Below, piece by piece: positions 27,536 to 37,900 of a stretch of DNA of 64,000 bases. Numbering within the stretch: position 1 is the first letter of the stretch; every line of letters begins with the position of its first letter. Made by a program: the position numbers and the translations under genes. The DNA is from Sphingobacterium hotanense (GTDB lineage: Bacteria; Bacteroidota; Bacteroidia; Sphingobacteriales; Sphingobacteriaceae), in the NCBI RefSeq assembly GCF_008274825.1, contig NZ_CP030848.1, positions 930,001 to 994,000 of the forward strand. Direction: 5' to 3'. The notes under the pieces are model-generated. The model did no database searches, was not told the DNA's origin, and was given only the letters and a program-made list of their open reading frames with translations.

Positions 27536-29017
27536 ATGAAGAAACTATTATGCTTACTCGTTTGTTTTTGCAGCCTTCAGGTATTTGCAAAGGACTATGC
27601 AGTTCGAGATTTTGGTATTGAGGGCGATGGAAACACGCTGAATACGAAATCTATTCAAGCTGCTATTGATTATGTAAATGCGAAAGGTGGGGGTCGATTA
27701 GTATTTGGACCAGGCAATTACGTAACGGGGACAATTTACATCAAGTCAAATGTTACGCTACATCTGGAAAGGGGAGCTAGTATTCTAGGTTCTCTGAATC
27801 CCTTTGATTACGATAAGGATCCATATATTAATTGGAAATCATTAATCTATGCTATTAAGCAGGAGAATATCGGTATTACGGGGCAGGGGACTATCAATGG
27901 TCGTGGTTTTGACAACGCCATGAATACTCTGAATCTTGTCCACCGTGGGCTGATCGAAGATGAATTGAAATACGACCGCGTTCGCGAATGGAATAGACCG
28001 GAGAATATCTATTTCCGCGAATGTAAGAACATAAAGATTATTGGTATCACGTTAAAAGACCCTGCGAGCTGGAATCAAACCTACGATCAATGCGTCAATA
28101 TATTGGTTGACAGTATTACGGTGGATAGTAAATCTTACTGGAATAATGACGGTATTGACATTGTCGATTGTAAGGATGTGATTATTCGTAACTCGCATTT
28201 CGATGCCGCAGATGATGCGATCTGTTTTAAGTCGCATGATGCCAACGCTATTTGCGAAAATGTATTAGTAGAAAACTGTACGGCACGCTCAAGTGCATCA
28301 GGTTTAAAATTCGGAACGGTTTCACGTGGTGGCTTCCGCAATTTCGTGGTGAGAAATCTAACGGTTTATGATACATATCGTTCTGCAATTACTTTCGCCG
28401 CCGTAGACGGTGGTATCGTGGAGAATATTCTAGTGGATGGTGTTCGATCAATCAACACAGGAAATGTGATCTTCCTAAGAATCGGTAATCGTTGGAGCAA
28501 GGGGAAAGAACCGGTAATGAAGGATATTACGATAAGAAATGTCTACGCTGAAGTACCTATGGAGAAACCTGATAAGGGATATAACTATGAGGGGCCGATT
28601 GAAGACCTGCCTAGAAATATTTCTCCAGCGAGCATTATTGGATTGCCAAACTATAAGATCGAAAACGTAACATTGGAGAACATCGAAATTGTTTATCCAG
28701 GCGCGGGTAATCCATATTATGCGAAAAGAGGGCTTTCCGCAGCGGAATTGGATGGTATCCCAGAAATGGAAGCCGCCTATCCTGAATTCTCACAATTCAA
28801 AGAGCTACCGGCCTGGGCATTCTATATTCGTCATGCGAACAACATCACGTTCAAGAACGTGAAATTTAAGGCGCTAGCAGCCGACTACAGACCAGCCATC
28901 GTAACGGACGACCTGAATACAGGTAAGTTTGAAAACGTGACGTTTGATGAGGTAAAAGCTGGAAATAAGGAGCAGATCTTCTTGCATAAAAGCAATAATG
29001 TTGACATCGTAAAATAA
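27536..29017 (+). CDS. GH28 family glycosidase (polygalacturonase-type), copy A
   Basis: This 493-residue right-handed beta-helix has a signal peptide (MKKLLCLLVCFCSLQVFA). The GH28 catalytic Asp residues are visible: D205 and D208 in NNDGIDIV and the pair D226-D227 in DAADDAICFK. The usual GHG histidine motif is replaced by SSASGLKFGT, a form seen in Bacteroidota members. GH28 cleaves galacturonosyl or related linkages in pectin by inversion. It is 17 bp after GH106 and followed by two paralogues. The exact bond (homogalacturonan or rhamnogalacturonan) is not decided. Confidence 0.88.
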   Translation: MKKLLCLLVCFCSLQVFAKDYAVRDFGIEGDGNTLNTKSIQAAIDYVNAKGGGRLVFGPGNYVTGTIYIKSNVTLHLERGASILGSLNPFDYDKDPYINWKSLIYAIKQENIGITGQGTINGRGFDNAMNTLNLVHRGLIEDELKYDRVREWNRPENIYFRECKNIKIIGITLKDPASWNQTYDQCVNILVDSITVDSKSYWNNDGIDIVDCKDVIIRNSHFDAADDAICFKSHDANAICENVLVENCTARSSASGLKFGTVSRGGFRNFVVRNLTVYDTYRSAITFAAVDGGIVENILVDGVRSINTGNVIFLRIGNRWSKGKEPVMKDITIRNVYAEVPMEKPDKGYNYEGPIEDLPRNISPASIIGLPNYKIENVTLENIEIVYPGAGNPYYAKRGLSAAELDGIPEMEAAYPEFSQFKELPAWAFYIRHANNITFKNVKFKALAADYRPAIVTDDLNTGKFENVTFDEVKAGNKEQIFLHKSNNVDIVK

Positions 29018-29024
29018 TAATCAC

Positions 29025-29762
29025 ATGAAAAGAATCTTATACATCATGCTATTGCTGACGATGTCATTCGGTCAGGCTTTAGCAGTCGACTATAACGCCT
29101 CTGCTTTCGGATGTGTATCCGACGGACAGACAAATAATACGCGTTCGATACAAGCCGCTATCGACTTAATATCATCTAAAGGAGGAGGTACTTTAAACTT
29201 CTACGTAGGACGATATTTAACAGGCGGTATAGAACTAAAATCTAACGTTACGATCAACTTGCATGAAGGTGCTATCCTAGTTGCGAATCCAAGCTACTAC
29301 GACTTCATTGAAAAGAACGGTAAGCGTTATTTTATCTATGGAGAGAACCAATCCAACGTAAAAATTATCGGGAAAGGCGTTATCCTAGGACAAGCAGCTG
29401 CGGTAAAAACAAAGATTGATGATCAGGTGAATAAGGGCGTTGTGACCAATGAACTTAATACCGTTCGCCCGACTTTACTAGGGTTTAACAATTGCCAGAA
29501 CGTAGAGATTGACGGAATCGTGTTAGAAGACTCATCTGGTGATGTCGCGGAGTTGGTAAACTGTACGAATGTATCCTTCAAAAATCAGATTATCCGCAGC
29601 CAAAACTATGCAAATTCTAGAGGTTTAGTGCTTACCGGTTCCAAAGGTGTAAGCTTCGAGAATCTCTATGTAGATACCGCTGGCAAGGCTTTGGTTAAAG
29701 ATAAAGCAAGCCAAACGATCGCCATTAAAAAGAGTATAACGCCAAACGGCAAATCCATTTAA
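29025..29762 (+). CDS. Truncated GH28-like beta-helix protein lacking catalytic residues
   Basis: This 245-residue paralogue of its two neighbours has the same signal peptide and N-terminal helix rungs (TRSIQAAIDLISSKGGGTLNF, GRYLTGGIELKSNVTINLHEG). It ends where the catalytic rungs would be. NNDGIDIV of the neighbours is NSRGLVLT (residues 197-204), and DDAICFKSH becomes GKALVKDK (220-227). Both catalytic Asp positions are lost, and the C-terminal half is missing. The frame is clean with a normal stop, so it looks like a maintained gene rather than decay. A carbohydrate-binding role is possible. Confidence 0.8.
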   Translation: MKRILYIMLLLTMSFGQALAVDYNASAFGCVSDGQTNNTRSIQAAIDLISSKGGGTLNFYVGRYLTGGIELKSNVTINLHEGAILVANPSYYDFIEKNGKRYFIYGENQSNVKIIGKGVILGQAAAVKTKIDDQVNKGVVTNELNTVRPTLLGFNNCQNVEIDGIVLEDSSGDVAELVNCTNVSFKNQIIRSQNYANSRGLVLTGSKGVSFENLYVDTAGKALVKDKASQTIAIKKSITPNGKSI

Positions 29763-29773
29763 TCGAGAAGAGC

Positions 29774-31249
29774 ATGAAGAGATTGAATATATATTTAAGT
29801 ATACTGTGCACGATCTTTAGCATAGGATTGTTGCAGGCGAAGGATTATAATGCTTCCTACTTTGGGATTAAATCAAATGGAACTACACTAAATACGACTT
29901 CCATTCAGCGTGCTATTGATTTCATTAGTGAGAACGGTGGAGGAACTTTAAAGTTCTACGTCGGGCGATACTTGACTGGGACTATCCATATGAAATCCAA
30001 CGTCACTCTGCATTTAGAAGAGGGCGCGGTATTGCTAGGTTCTACCAATATCAATGACTATAATGTCGGAACGCCTAACAATGCTTTGGTCTACGCCAAA
30101 GGGGTAAAGAACGTGGGAATTACCGGTAAGGGTGTCATCGATGGACAGGGAAAAGAAGTAGCCTACAGCCTGATGGATTATATCCACAAAGGGATTATCA
30201 AGGATCCATTAGATTACGATAGACCAAGAAATAATCGCCCAAAGGCGATCTATTTCCGCGAATGCAATAATGTAACCATCAAGCATGTCACTGTGAAAAA
30301 CTCTGCCGACTGGGTTCAGACCTATGATCAATGTGAGGATGTGTTGATCGACAGCATCACGGTGGATAGCAAAGTGTTCTGGAACAATGACGGTATCGAC
30401 ATCGTTGATTGTAAGAATTTCAAATTATTAAATTCCTATATCGATGCTTCTGACGATGCCATCTGTTTGAAATCGCATGACGCGACGAAGATGAATGAAA
30501 ACATCGAAATCAGAAACTGTGTAGCACGCTCCAGTGCAAATGGTATCAAGTTTGGAACCGTTTCAGCAGGTGGATATAAAAATATCCGCATCATCAACAA
30601 CCGTGTGTATGACACGTTTCGTTCTGCTTTCACGATTGCGACTCCTGACGGAGGTATCGTGGAAGATGTACTAGTAGACAGCTTGTATGCTTACAATACC
30701 GGTAATGCCATCTATCTACGCATCGGTGCGCGATGGAATAAAGGCAGACAAGGGTCGATCGATGGCGTGACGATGCAGAATATCTACATCGAAGTTCCTG
30801 CAGACAAACCCGATGCTGGTTATGCATTCGAAGGACCTGTTGAAGACAATCCAAGAAATATCTCACCAGCGAGTATTGTTGGATTGAAAGGTCAACCGAT
30901 CAAGAATGTAGTCTTGAGAAACGTTGAGATTGTCTATCCGGGAGGTTCAAATCCCAACTACGCCTTCCGTGGCACTAGCCCGAAAGAATTGGATAGCATT
31001 CCGGAGATGGAAGCGGCTTACCCTGAGTTTTCTCAATTTAAGGAATTACCTGCATGGGCATTCTATTTGCGCCATGTAGACGGAGTAACCTTCGAAAACG
31101 TGAAGTTCACAGCGAAGGATAAGGAATACCGTCCAGCTGTTGTCATGGACGACGTGAAGAACGCGCAGATGACAAACGTGGAATACAATGAACCTAATAA
31201 AAAAGGAAAAAAACAGCTGGTTTTATACAAGTCGACACTAAAGAAATAA
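29774..31249 (+). CDS. GH28 family glycosidase (polygalacturonase-type), copy B
   Basis: The 491-residue close paralogue of copy A has the catalytic motifs NNDGIDIVDC and DASDDAICLKSH and the same SSANGIKFGT segment. The signal peptide is MKRLNIYLSILCTIFSIGLLQA. The C-terminal region RNISPASIVGLKGQPIKNV through MEAAYPEFSQFKELPAWAFY is nearly the same as in copy A. The pair probably arose by tandem duplication and may divide substrates (chain length or linkage). Confidence 0.88.
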   Translation: MKRLNIYLSILCTIFSIGLLQAKDYNASYFGIKSNGTTLNTTSIQRAIDFISENGGGTLKFYVGRYLTGTIHMKSNVTLHLEEGAVLLGSTNINDYNVGTPNNALVYAKGVKNVGITGKGVIDGQGKEVAYSLMDYIHKGIIKDPLDYDRPRNNRPKAIYFRECNNVTIKHVTVKNSADWVQTYDQCEDVLIDSITVDSKVFWNNDGIDIVDCKNFKLLNSYIDASDDAICLKSHDATKMNENIEIRNCVARSSANGIKFGTVSAGGYKNIRIINNRVYDTFRSAFTIATPDGGIVEDVLVDSLYAYNTGNAIYLRIGARWNKGRQGSIDGVTMQNIYIEVPADKPDAGYAFEGPVEDNPRNISPASIVGLKGQPIKNVVLRNVEIVYPGGSNPNYAFRGTSPKELDSIPEMEAAYPEFSQFKELPAWAFYLRHVDGVTFENVKFTAKDKEYRPAVVMDDVKNAQMTNVEYNEPNKKGKKQLVLYKSTLKK

Positions 31250-31261
31250 CGATTGTAAAGA

Positions 31262-33106
31262 ATGAAGCACTTTCTAGTAGGCCTTTTTGTTTGTTGTGCA
31301 ACGCTTTTGTTCGCACAACAAACAAATGATGCCGAGTACATAAAAAACAATTACAGCAAGCGTGAAGTGTATATCCCAATGCGGGATGGAACAAAACTCT
31401 TCACGGCGATCTATGAGCCCAGGGATAGGTCAAAATCTTATCCTATTATGATGATCCGCACACCTTATAGCGTTGCCCCTTATGGGGAGGATAAGATGCG
31501 CCCTAGCATTGGTCCAAGCATGGAGTTTGCAAAAGACGGCTACATCTTCGTGTATCAAGATGTGCGGGGGAAGTATAAATCGGAAGGTGATTTCATCGCC
31601 AATCGTCCTTATATTCCTAAGAAGAAAAAAGGCCAAACGGATGAAACAACGGATACCTACGATACCATCGATTGGCTCATAAAACAGCTTAAATCGAATA
31701 AGAAAGTCGGTATTTGGGGTGTTTCCTCGCCGGGTTTCTATGCATCCATGTCACTGATTGATGCGCATCCGAATCTAACAGCAGTCTCCCCACAAGCGCC
31801 AGTGACCGATTGGTTCTTGGGAGATGATAGACATCATAACGGCGCATTTATGCTGATGGGAAGTTTTTCTTTCCTATCTTCTTTCGGAAAAATGAGAGAC
31901 TCCGTAGGCACCACACACCCAGGAGGATTCTATGCATACAACACCAGCGATGGCTATGATTTTTACCTCAAGTCAGGTCCGTTAAAGAACTTCAACAAAA
32001 ACTACCTGCAAGGGAAAAGCATCCTCTGGAATGAGATGATGAACAATCCGGATTACAACGCCTATTGGGAAGAGCGTAGCTATACCAAATATCTTAACAA
32101 GGTTAAACCTGAGGTCCTTGTTGTTGGCGGATGGTTCGATCAGGAAGATCTATATGGTCCTTTGAAGACTTACGAAGCACTTGCGAAATCCGGAAAAAAT
32201 AAACTGTCTTTTGTGATGGGGCCTTGGTATCACGGTTCTTGGACAAGGGGAGATGGCAGAAGCTTAGGAGACCTCGATTTTGCATCCAATACCAGTAATT
32301 ATTATCGCGAAGAGCTAGAATTAGCCTTTTTCAAAAAGCATTTGAAAAATGAAGAATCAAAGCCCTTAGCCCCTGTTTCCATCTTCGTAACGGGAGCGAA
32401 TGAGTGGAATTACTTGAGTGAATGGCCATCGAAGGAACAGGTGGAAACACCTCTCTATCTACAAGCCAACGGCGGATTATCTTTTAATAAACCGGAAGCT
32501 GCTGATACCGCTTACGCGGAATACACCGCAGACCCGAGCAAGCCCGTACCTTATACGGCAGAGAAAACCTTAATGCGCGGCTTTAAATACATGTTCGAAG
32601 ATCAGGTGTTTGTTTCAAGACGTCCCGATGTATTGGTTTTTGAGTCGGAGGTGTTGACGGAGGATGTCAAAATCATGGGAAACCTACAGGCGAATTTATT
32701 CGTTAGTACAACCGGTACCGATGCAGACTATATCGTTAAATTAATCGATGTGCATCCCTATGTAAAAGATGCACCCTTATCGGATGCGCAAATCCTGGTC
32801 AGAGGGGAGGTGATGCGCGCCAAGTATAGAAATAGTTTCTCGCATCCTGAGCCGATGCAACCCAACCAAGTCACACAAGTTAAATTTGATATGCAAGATG
32901 CTGCCCATGTGTTTAAGAAAGGGCATAAAATCATGGTGCAGATTCAAAGCTCTTGGTTCCCTTTGGTGGATCGCAATCCGCAGAAGTTTGTCAATATTTA
33001 TGAAGCCGACGAAGCGGATTTCGAAACGCATAATCATCGGGTATTTTTTAATCGTCAATATCCTTCTAGTATCCTATTACCACTAATTAAAAACAATGAA
33101 AAATAG
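31262..33106 (+). CDS. CocE/NonD (S15-like) alpha/beta hydrolase
   Basis: This 614-residue secreted protein has a signal peptide (MKHFLVGLFVCCATLLFAQ). The alpha/beta-hydrolase nucleophile is S155 in GVSSPG, preceded by the family block VYQDVRGKYKSEGDF. The Asp and His of the triad fit VVGGWFDQEDLYG and MGPWYHGSW. A C-terminal jelly-roll follows. Relatives cleave X-Pro dipeptides, esters or acyl groups. In a pectin locus an esterase role is possible but unproven. It overlaps the M28 gene by 11 bp. Confidence 0.82.
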   Translation: MKHFLVGLFVCCATLLFAQQTNDAEYIKNNYSKREVYIPMRDGTKLFTAIYEPRDRSKSYPIMMIRTPYSVAPYGEDKMRPSIGPSMEFAKDGYIFVYQDVRGKYKSEGDFIANRPYIPKKKKGQTDETTDTYDTIDWLIKQLKSNKKVGIWGVSSPGFYASMSLIDAHPNLTAVSPQAPVTDWFLGDDRHHNGAFMLMGSFSFLSSFGKMRDSVGTTHPGGFYAYNTSDGYDFYLKSGPLKNFNKNYLQGKSILWNEMMNNPDYNAYWEERSYTKYLNKVKPEVLVVGGWFDQEDLYGPLKTYEALAKSGKNKLSFVMGPWYHGSWTRGDGRSLGDLDFASNTSNYYREELELAFFKKHLKNEESKPLAPVSIFVTGANEWNYLSEWPSKEQVETPLYLQANGGLSFNKPEAADTAYAEYTADPSKPVPYTAEKTLMRGFKYMFEDQVFVSRRPDVLVFESEVLTEDVKIMGNLQANLFVSTTGTDADYIVKLIDVHPYVKDAPLSDAQILVRGEVMRAKYRNSFSHPEPMQPNQVTQVKFDMQDAAHVFKKGHKIMVQIQSSWFPLVDRNPQKFVNIYEADEADFETHNHRVFFNRQYPSSILLPLIKNNEK

Positions 33107-34373
33107 ATTATTTACACTGATTGCAATGCTCTTTGTGGCCTGTCAATTTGCTCAGGCGCAAGAAGACTATGCACGCAAAGTCGTTAGTGTATTAGCGTCC
33201 GATAAGTACGCAGGTCGCGGTTATGTCTTTAATGGCGACAAAAAAGCAGCCGGATATATTGCGAAGGAAATGAAGAAATCAGGATTGACACCAGTAGATG
33301 GCAAATCCTTTATGCAATATTTCAGCCTAGGGGCTAATGTGTTCCCGAAAGCGGCAACCGTCAAATTAAATAATGAAGAACTGAAAATGGGGGTGAATGT
33401 CTTGGTCGATGCCGCATCGCCATCCATCAATGGAAGCTTCGATCTCGTTCCTGTTTCCGGAAAATTGAATGATGATAACGTATTAAGACAAATTGCACAA
33501 GATAAAGCTTACGCAGGCAAAGCCATCTATATTGATGAGGCCGAACAGTTGAAGACTATCAATGCGCAGGAGCTTCGTCGTGCCATAATGCTTTTGATGA
33601 CTGCAGGAGAGTACCGCGCCATTGTGGTGAATACCCCAAGCAAATTTACTTGGAGAGCCTCAGTAAGCCAAAGTTTAAAACCGGCAGTCTACATCAAAGA
33701 TTTAGCGATAAATCCAAACGACAGTCAGATATCTTTGGATATTACGGCAAAATATCAACCCGATTATAAAACGCAGAATGTTTGTGGTTTCTTGAAAGGA
33801 AGTAGTGACTCCGATTCTACCATCCTCGTGACAGCACATTACGATCACTTGGGCGTCATCGGTAAAAAAGTCGTATTCAACGGGGCTAATGACAATGCTA
33901 GTGGAACAGCACTCATGCTGTACTTGGCGCAATATTACGGTAAGAATAAGCCGAAGTATAACATGATATTCTTAGCTTTCTCAGGCGAGGAAAGTGGACT
34001 TTTAGGATCTAAATATTATGCAGCAAACCCGCTGAACGATCTGAAAAAAGTAAAGTTCCTGATCAACGTGGATATGGCCGGTACAGGCGATGACGGGATT
34101 CAGGTGGTCAACGGAAGTATCTTCACCAAAGAATTTGACCTTCTCACGAAGTTGAATGCTGAAAAAAAATATTTGCCGGAAGTTAAAGTTCGTGGTGCCA
34201 TGAACCGCAGCGATCACGCTCCTTTTTATGAAAAGGGCGTGCCTGCCTTTTTCATCTATACACTGGGAGGCACAACAGCCTATCACGATATCTATGACCG
34301 CTACGAAACTTTGCCATTCACAAGGTTTAACGGTTATGCAAACCTGTTGACAGACTTTATCGATCAGTTCTAA
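33096..34373 (+). CDS. Secreted M28 family zinc metallopeptidase
   Basis: This 425-residue protein has a signal peptide ending FAQAQ. The M28 di-zinc site is seen in order: TAHYDHLG (about 246-252), NGANDNASG, SGEESGLLGS, INVDMAG and MNRSDHAPFYEKGVPAF. An apical PA-like insert precedes the catalytic domain. It acts as an aminopeptidase outside the cytoplasm. Its place at the end of PUL1 suggests it trims peptides from plant cell-wall glycoproteins, but this is inference. Confidence 0.87.
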   Translation: MKNRLFTLIAMLFVACQFAQAQEDYARKVVSVLASDKYAGRGYVFNGDKKAAGYIAKEMKKSGLTPVDGKSFMQYFSLGANVFPKAATVKLNNEELKMGVNVLVDAASPSINGSFDLVPVSGKLNDDNVLRQIAQDKAYAGKAIYIDEAEQLKTINAQELRRAIMLLMTAGEYRAIVVNTPSKFTWRASVSQSLKPAVYIKDLAINPNDSQISLDITAKYQPDYKTQNVCGFLKGSSDSDSTILVTAHYDHLGVIGKKVVFNGANDNASGTALMLYLAQYYGKNKPKYNMIFLAFSGEESGLLGSKYYAANPLNDLKKVKFLINVDMAGTGDDGIQVVNGSIFTKEFDLLTKLNAEKKYLPEVKVRGAMNRSDHAPFYEKGVPAFFIYTLGGTTAYHDIYDRYETLPFTRFNGYANLLTDFIDQF

Positions 34374-34397
34374 GGTATTAGACATCCTCCTCAACTT

Positions 34398-34420
34398 AGA
34401 CTGCCCTCTTATGGCAGTCT
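34398..34420 (+). terminator. Hairpin after PUL1
   Basis: AGACTGCC (34398-34405) pairs with GGCAGTCT (34413-34420) 25 bp after the M28 stop. It has no clear T run. It is the likely end of the PUL1 transcript. Confidence 0.55.
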
Positions 34421-34453
34421 GCGAAACATTAAACACTCACTTTAACTTATACA

Positions 34454-34542
34454 GACCCCAATCATAACCCTTTCCGAACGGTTATGATTGGGGTTTGTAT
34501 GGGGTTTGTATTGGGTTTGTATTGGGTTTGAAAGGGGTTATA
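34454..34542. repeat. 11-bp-period G-tract array with hairpin, copy 2
   Basis: A perfect 14-bp stem (34456-34469 with 34480-34493, loop CTTTCCGAAC) leads into G tracts at 34490, 34501, 34513, 34524 and 34534. The TTTG after the tracts starts at 34494, 34505, 34516 and 34527, exactly 11 bp apart. Five G tracts with 7-8 nt spacers could also form a G-quadruplex. Confidence 0.7.
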
Positions 34543-34590
34543 GTTGAAGTAGTCTGGACAATAAATCGTCTGGCCTTCCTAGATGAGGTG

Positions 34591-34640
34591 TCAGGATAGC
34601 ACAGGATGCTTTCCACTTTTGTGATTAATATATTTGGTTA
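34591..34640 (+). promoter_or_regulatory. susC2 promoter with direct-repeat operator
   Basis: CAGGATAGCACAGGATG (starts 34592 and 34602) is followed after exactly 22 nt by TATTTGGTTA (34631-34640). TATATTTG at 34629-34636 is a full match to the Bacteroidota -7 box TAnnTTTG. Spacing equals that at susC1. The predicted leader to the susC2 start is about 265 nt. Confidence 0.62.
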
Positions 34641-34807
34641 GACGCATTTCGGAATTCTAACATCCGAACTACTAACAATTATAAATGTAATGTGCTTTGT
34701 TACTTTCGCCCGGTACGAAGCGAACCTATAAAATAAAATATTAATGATTTATAGAAAGGAGGATTTTTTAAGCAGAAAAAAAAATACAGTAAATAATTGC
34801 TTAAAAA

Positions 34808-34835
34808 AACCGACAGTGTTCGAGCACCGTCGGTT
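34808..34835 (+). terminator. Leader hairpin before susC2 (possible attenuator)
   Basis: AACCGACAGTG pairs with CACCGTCGGTT (one mismatch, loop TTCGAG), flanked by A7 before and TTAAAATTT after. It lies between the predicted susC2 promoter and the gene. It could act as a bidirectional terminator or attenuator, or mark that a second promoter nearer the gene is used. Confidence 0.5.
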
Positions 34836-34910
34836 AAAATTTAAAGCAAACAAGATCAAAAAGAGGTTCCTGACTCTTAATTATGTTTAACCTTTAAACT
34901 TTGCAAAGGT

Positions 34911-37900
34911 ATGCAAACTGACCAATTAAACAAACCTAAAATACTAAGAAATAATCGCAATCGATTTAGTTGTAATCGGATAGTAGATTATACAAAGTGC
35001 ATGTTAGCAAAGGGGAATTTCCCGAAAACTGCCTGCCTTGTTGCAGCAGTGCTGATGAGCCAATTTTCGATCGCTAGATCCTCTAATAAGGATGTAACAA
35101 TTGAAAAAAAGAAAATAGTTGTTAAAAAAATAGACGGTAAGTACAAAAAAGATATGATTCAACAAGTTGTAACAGTTCGCGGACTCGTAACCGATCCAGA
35201 AAACTCGCCCATGGCGGGTGTCTCGGTGTTGGTTAAGGGGAGCTCTGTTGCTACTGCTACGAATCAAGATGGCCGTTATGAAATAGAATTGAATAAAGGC
35301 CAAACTTTGTTGTTTCGGATGATTGGATATGCGGATGTTGAATTTGTTATTCAGGAGTCCAGTGTTCGCAATGTAACGATGGAATCGAGTCAGCAAGATA
35401 TCGGCGAAGTTGTGGTGATTGGGTATGGAAGTCAACAAAAAAGGGATGTTACAGGCTCAATCGCGACAGTTTCGATGAAGAACGTTCGTGGTCAAGCTAT
35501 TATTAGTCCAGATCAAGCCCTAACCGGACAGATTGCTGGTGTCCAGGTGAGCACATCCAATGGTACTCCTGGCGGTGGGCCAAAAATTCAAGTTCGCGGT
35601 ATTGGTGCAATCGGTGCGGGAAGTCAACCGTTATATGTGATCGACGGATTCCCTGTTCCTGCGTCGTCTAGCGAGCGGAGCAATCCTTTAGCGACCATCA
35701 ATCCAAATGATATTGAATCGATGACTATTCTTAAGGATGCTTCTGCTACAGCGATCTATGGTTCTCGAGGCTCCAATGGCGTGGTATTGATTAATACGAA
35801 GAAGGGCGCCGTTGGGAAGATGAAAATCGATGTTGCCGCGAGTTCAGGGCTACAGTCCGTTCCGCAAAAGGGTCGTCCAAATCTGATGAATGCTCAAGAA
35901 TTTGCACAATTTCGTAAAGAGGCAATCGAGGATAAGATACGCTTTGAGGAGAATAGAGAACCAACTATCAATGATATTCCCGAAGAGTATAGAGATCCAG
36001 CTGCTTTAGGAGCAGGTGTAGACTGGTATGATGCAGTCCTTCGGGTTGCGCCTATGTCAGACATAAATGTTAGCTTAAGTGGGGGTAGTGAAAATATGCG
36101 ATCATTTATCTCAGCGGGTTATCTGAATCAAACCGGTACGATGCTAAATACAGGTTTCGATCGTTTTTCAGTTCGCGCAAATATAGATGGTACTATTTTC
36201 AATAAATTAAAATTGGGGATCAATTTATCTCCTACGCTTTCCTATCTGAAAGGTGGAGTAAACGGGCAGGGTCGCGATGAGTTTTTTGAAATCACTACAC
36301 CGGTTGCTAAGATTTACAACGACGACGGGAGTTATGTTCCCTACATTCAGTCAGCGGGGTCTTTCGGTAACCCGAATCCTGTGATGTATTTGAATCAACG
36401 GGTTAACAAATCGTCAGAATTGAAACTATTGATGAGCACTTATGCCGAATATAGTTTTTTACCTAACCTGAAGTTCAAAACTACCTTCAACGTTGATTAT
36501 TTAGATGAAAGTCGGGAAACCTTCCGTCCTTCTACGCTAGCCAATCAAAATGCGCCTGGATTATCGATTCCGAGTGGGGGCTATTATAGAGACTCCTATA
36601 TCAACTGGGCAAACGAAAATACGCTAACTTATGATTGGTCGAGCGAAAATGGCCATTCCATAAATTCACTTGCGGGTTATTCCGTACAGGTTCAGAAAAA
36701 TAAAGGCGCTTCTTTCAATGGCACACAGTTTCCTGACGACGACATTCAAACCTTAAATGGTGCTGCACGAATTACCGGTGGAACTGCGATTGAAGATTGG
36801 GCATTACTATCTTATTTAGCGCGGGTAAATTATTCGTATTTAAATAAATATGTTTTAACAGCATCCTTCCGTGCGGACGGATCTTCAAGATTTGGGAAAG
36901 ACAATCGCTGGGGTTCATTCCCTTCGGTTGCAGTCGGTTGGCGCTTATCTGAAGAGGCATTCTTAAAAGGTAAGGAGTGGTTAGACGAATTGCGCTTGAG
37001 AGCATCGTATGGTCGAAGTGGTAACTTCAATATTGCAAACTATGCTTCGCTAAGCAGTATCGGCACAGGTAACTATGTGCTGGGTGGGGCTTTAGCGCCG
37101 GGACGTGTGATGAATAGTTTAGCGAACTCCCTGTTGGGCTGGGAGCGAATGAAAGAGTTGAATATTGGAGTGGACTTTTCAACCTGGAATAATCGTTTGA
37201 CATTTACCGCGAACTTTTATAGAAGAAATACACTTGATCTTCTTTTAAACACTCCTGTTCCGCAATCTTCCGGATTTACTAGTGTGACAGAGAATAGAGG
37301 GGATGTAGAAAATAAAGGTTATGAATTCTCGGTTAGTTCTGCAAATATTCAAAAGGACAAGTTTACTTGGACTACCGATTTCAACATTTCGTTTAACCGT
37401 AACAAAGTAATCGCTCTAGGACGAAGTACCGATCCGATTTATTCTGGTCAGAGTTCAGAGGGTAATTTCACCAACATTACGCGAATCGGAGAGCCGGTTG
37501 GAATGATTATCGGTTATGTCGTGGATGGGATTTATCAGAATCAGGCTGATTTAGACAAATATCCAAGTTTTCCTGGTGCAATTCCTGGAAACCTGCGCAT
37601 GCGCGATGTCAACGGAGATGGTCAGATTACACCTAACGATGATTTTGATGTAATTGGGAATCCTTACCCTGACTTTACTTGGGGTATGACTAATAGCTTT
37701 ACTTATAAGAACTTTGATTTACGTGTGATGATGGTTGGTGCGATGGGACAAGAGATGTTGCATGCAACACGATTCTACACGGATAATATCGATGGTGTTT
37801 TCAATGTCCGCAAAGAAGTTGCAGATCGCTGGCGATCGGAAGATAATCCGGGGAGCGGTTTAGTGCCGACTACCAATGGTACAGGGCGTGGTCGCGTTAT

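Noticed and set aside
29025-29762. Frameshift or stop as the cause of the short GH28 gene
   Set aside because: The sequence after the stop goes straight into the next gene's start, and the catalytic positions are already changed before the stop, so a simple frameshift does not explain it.
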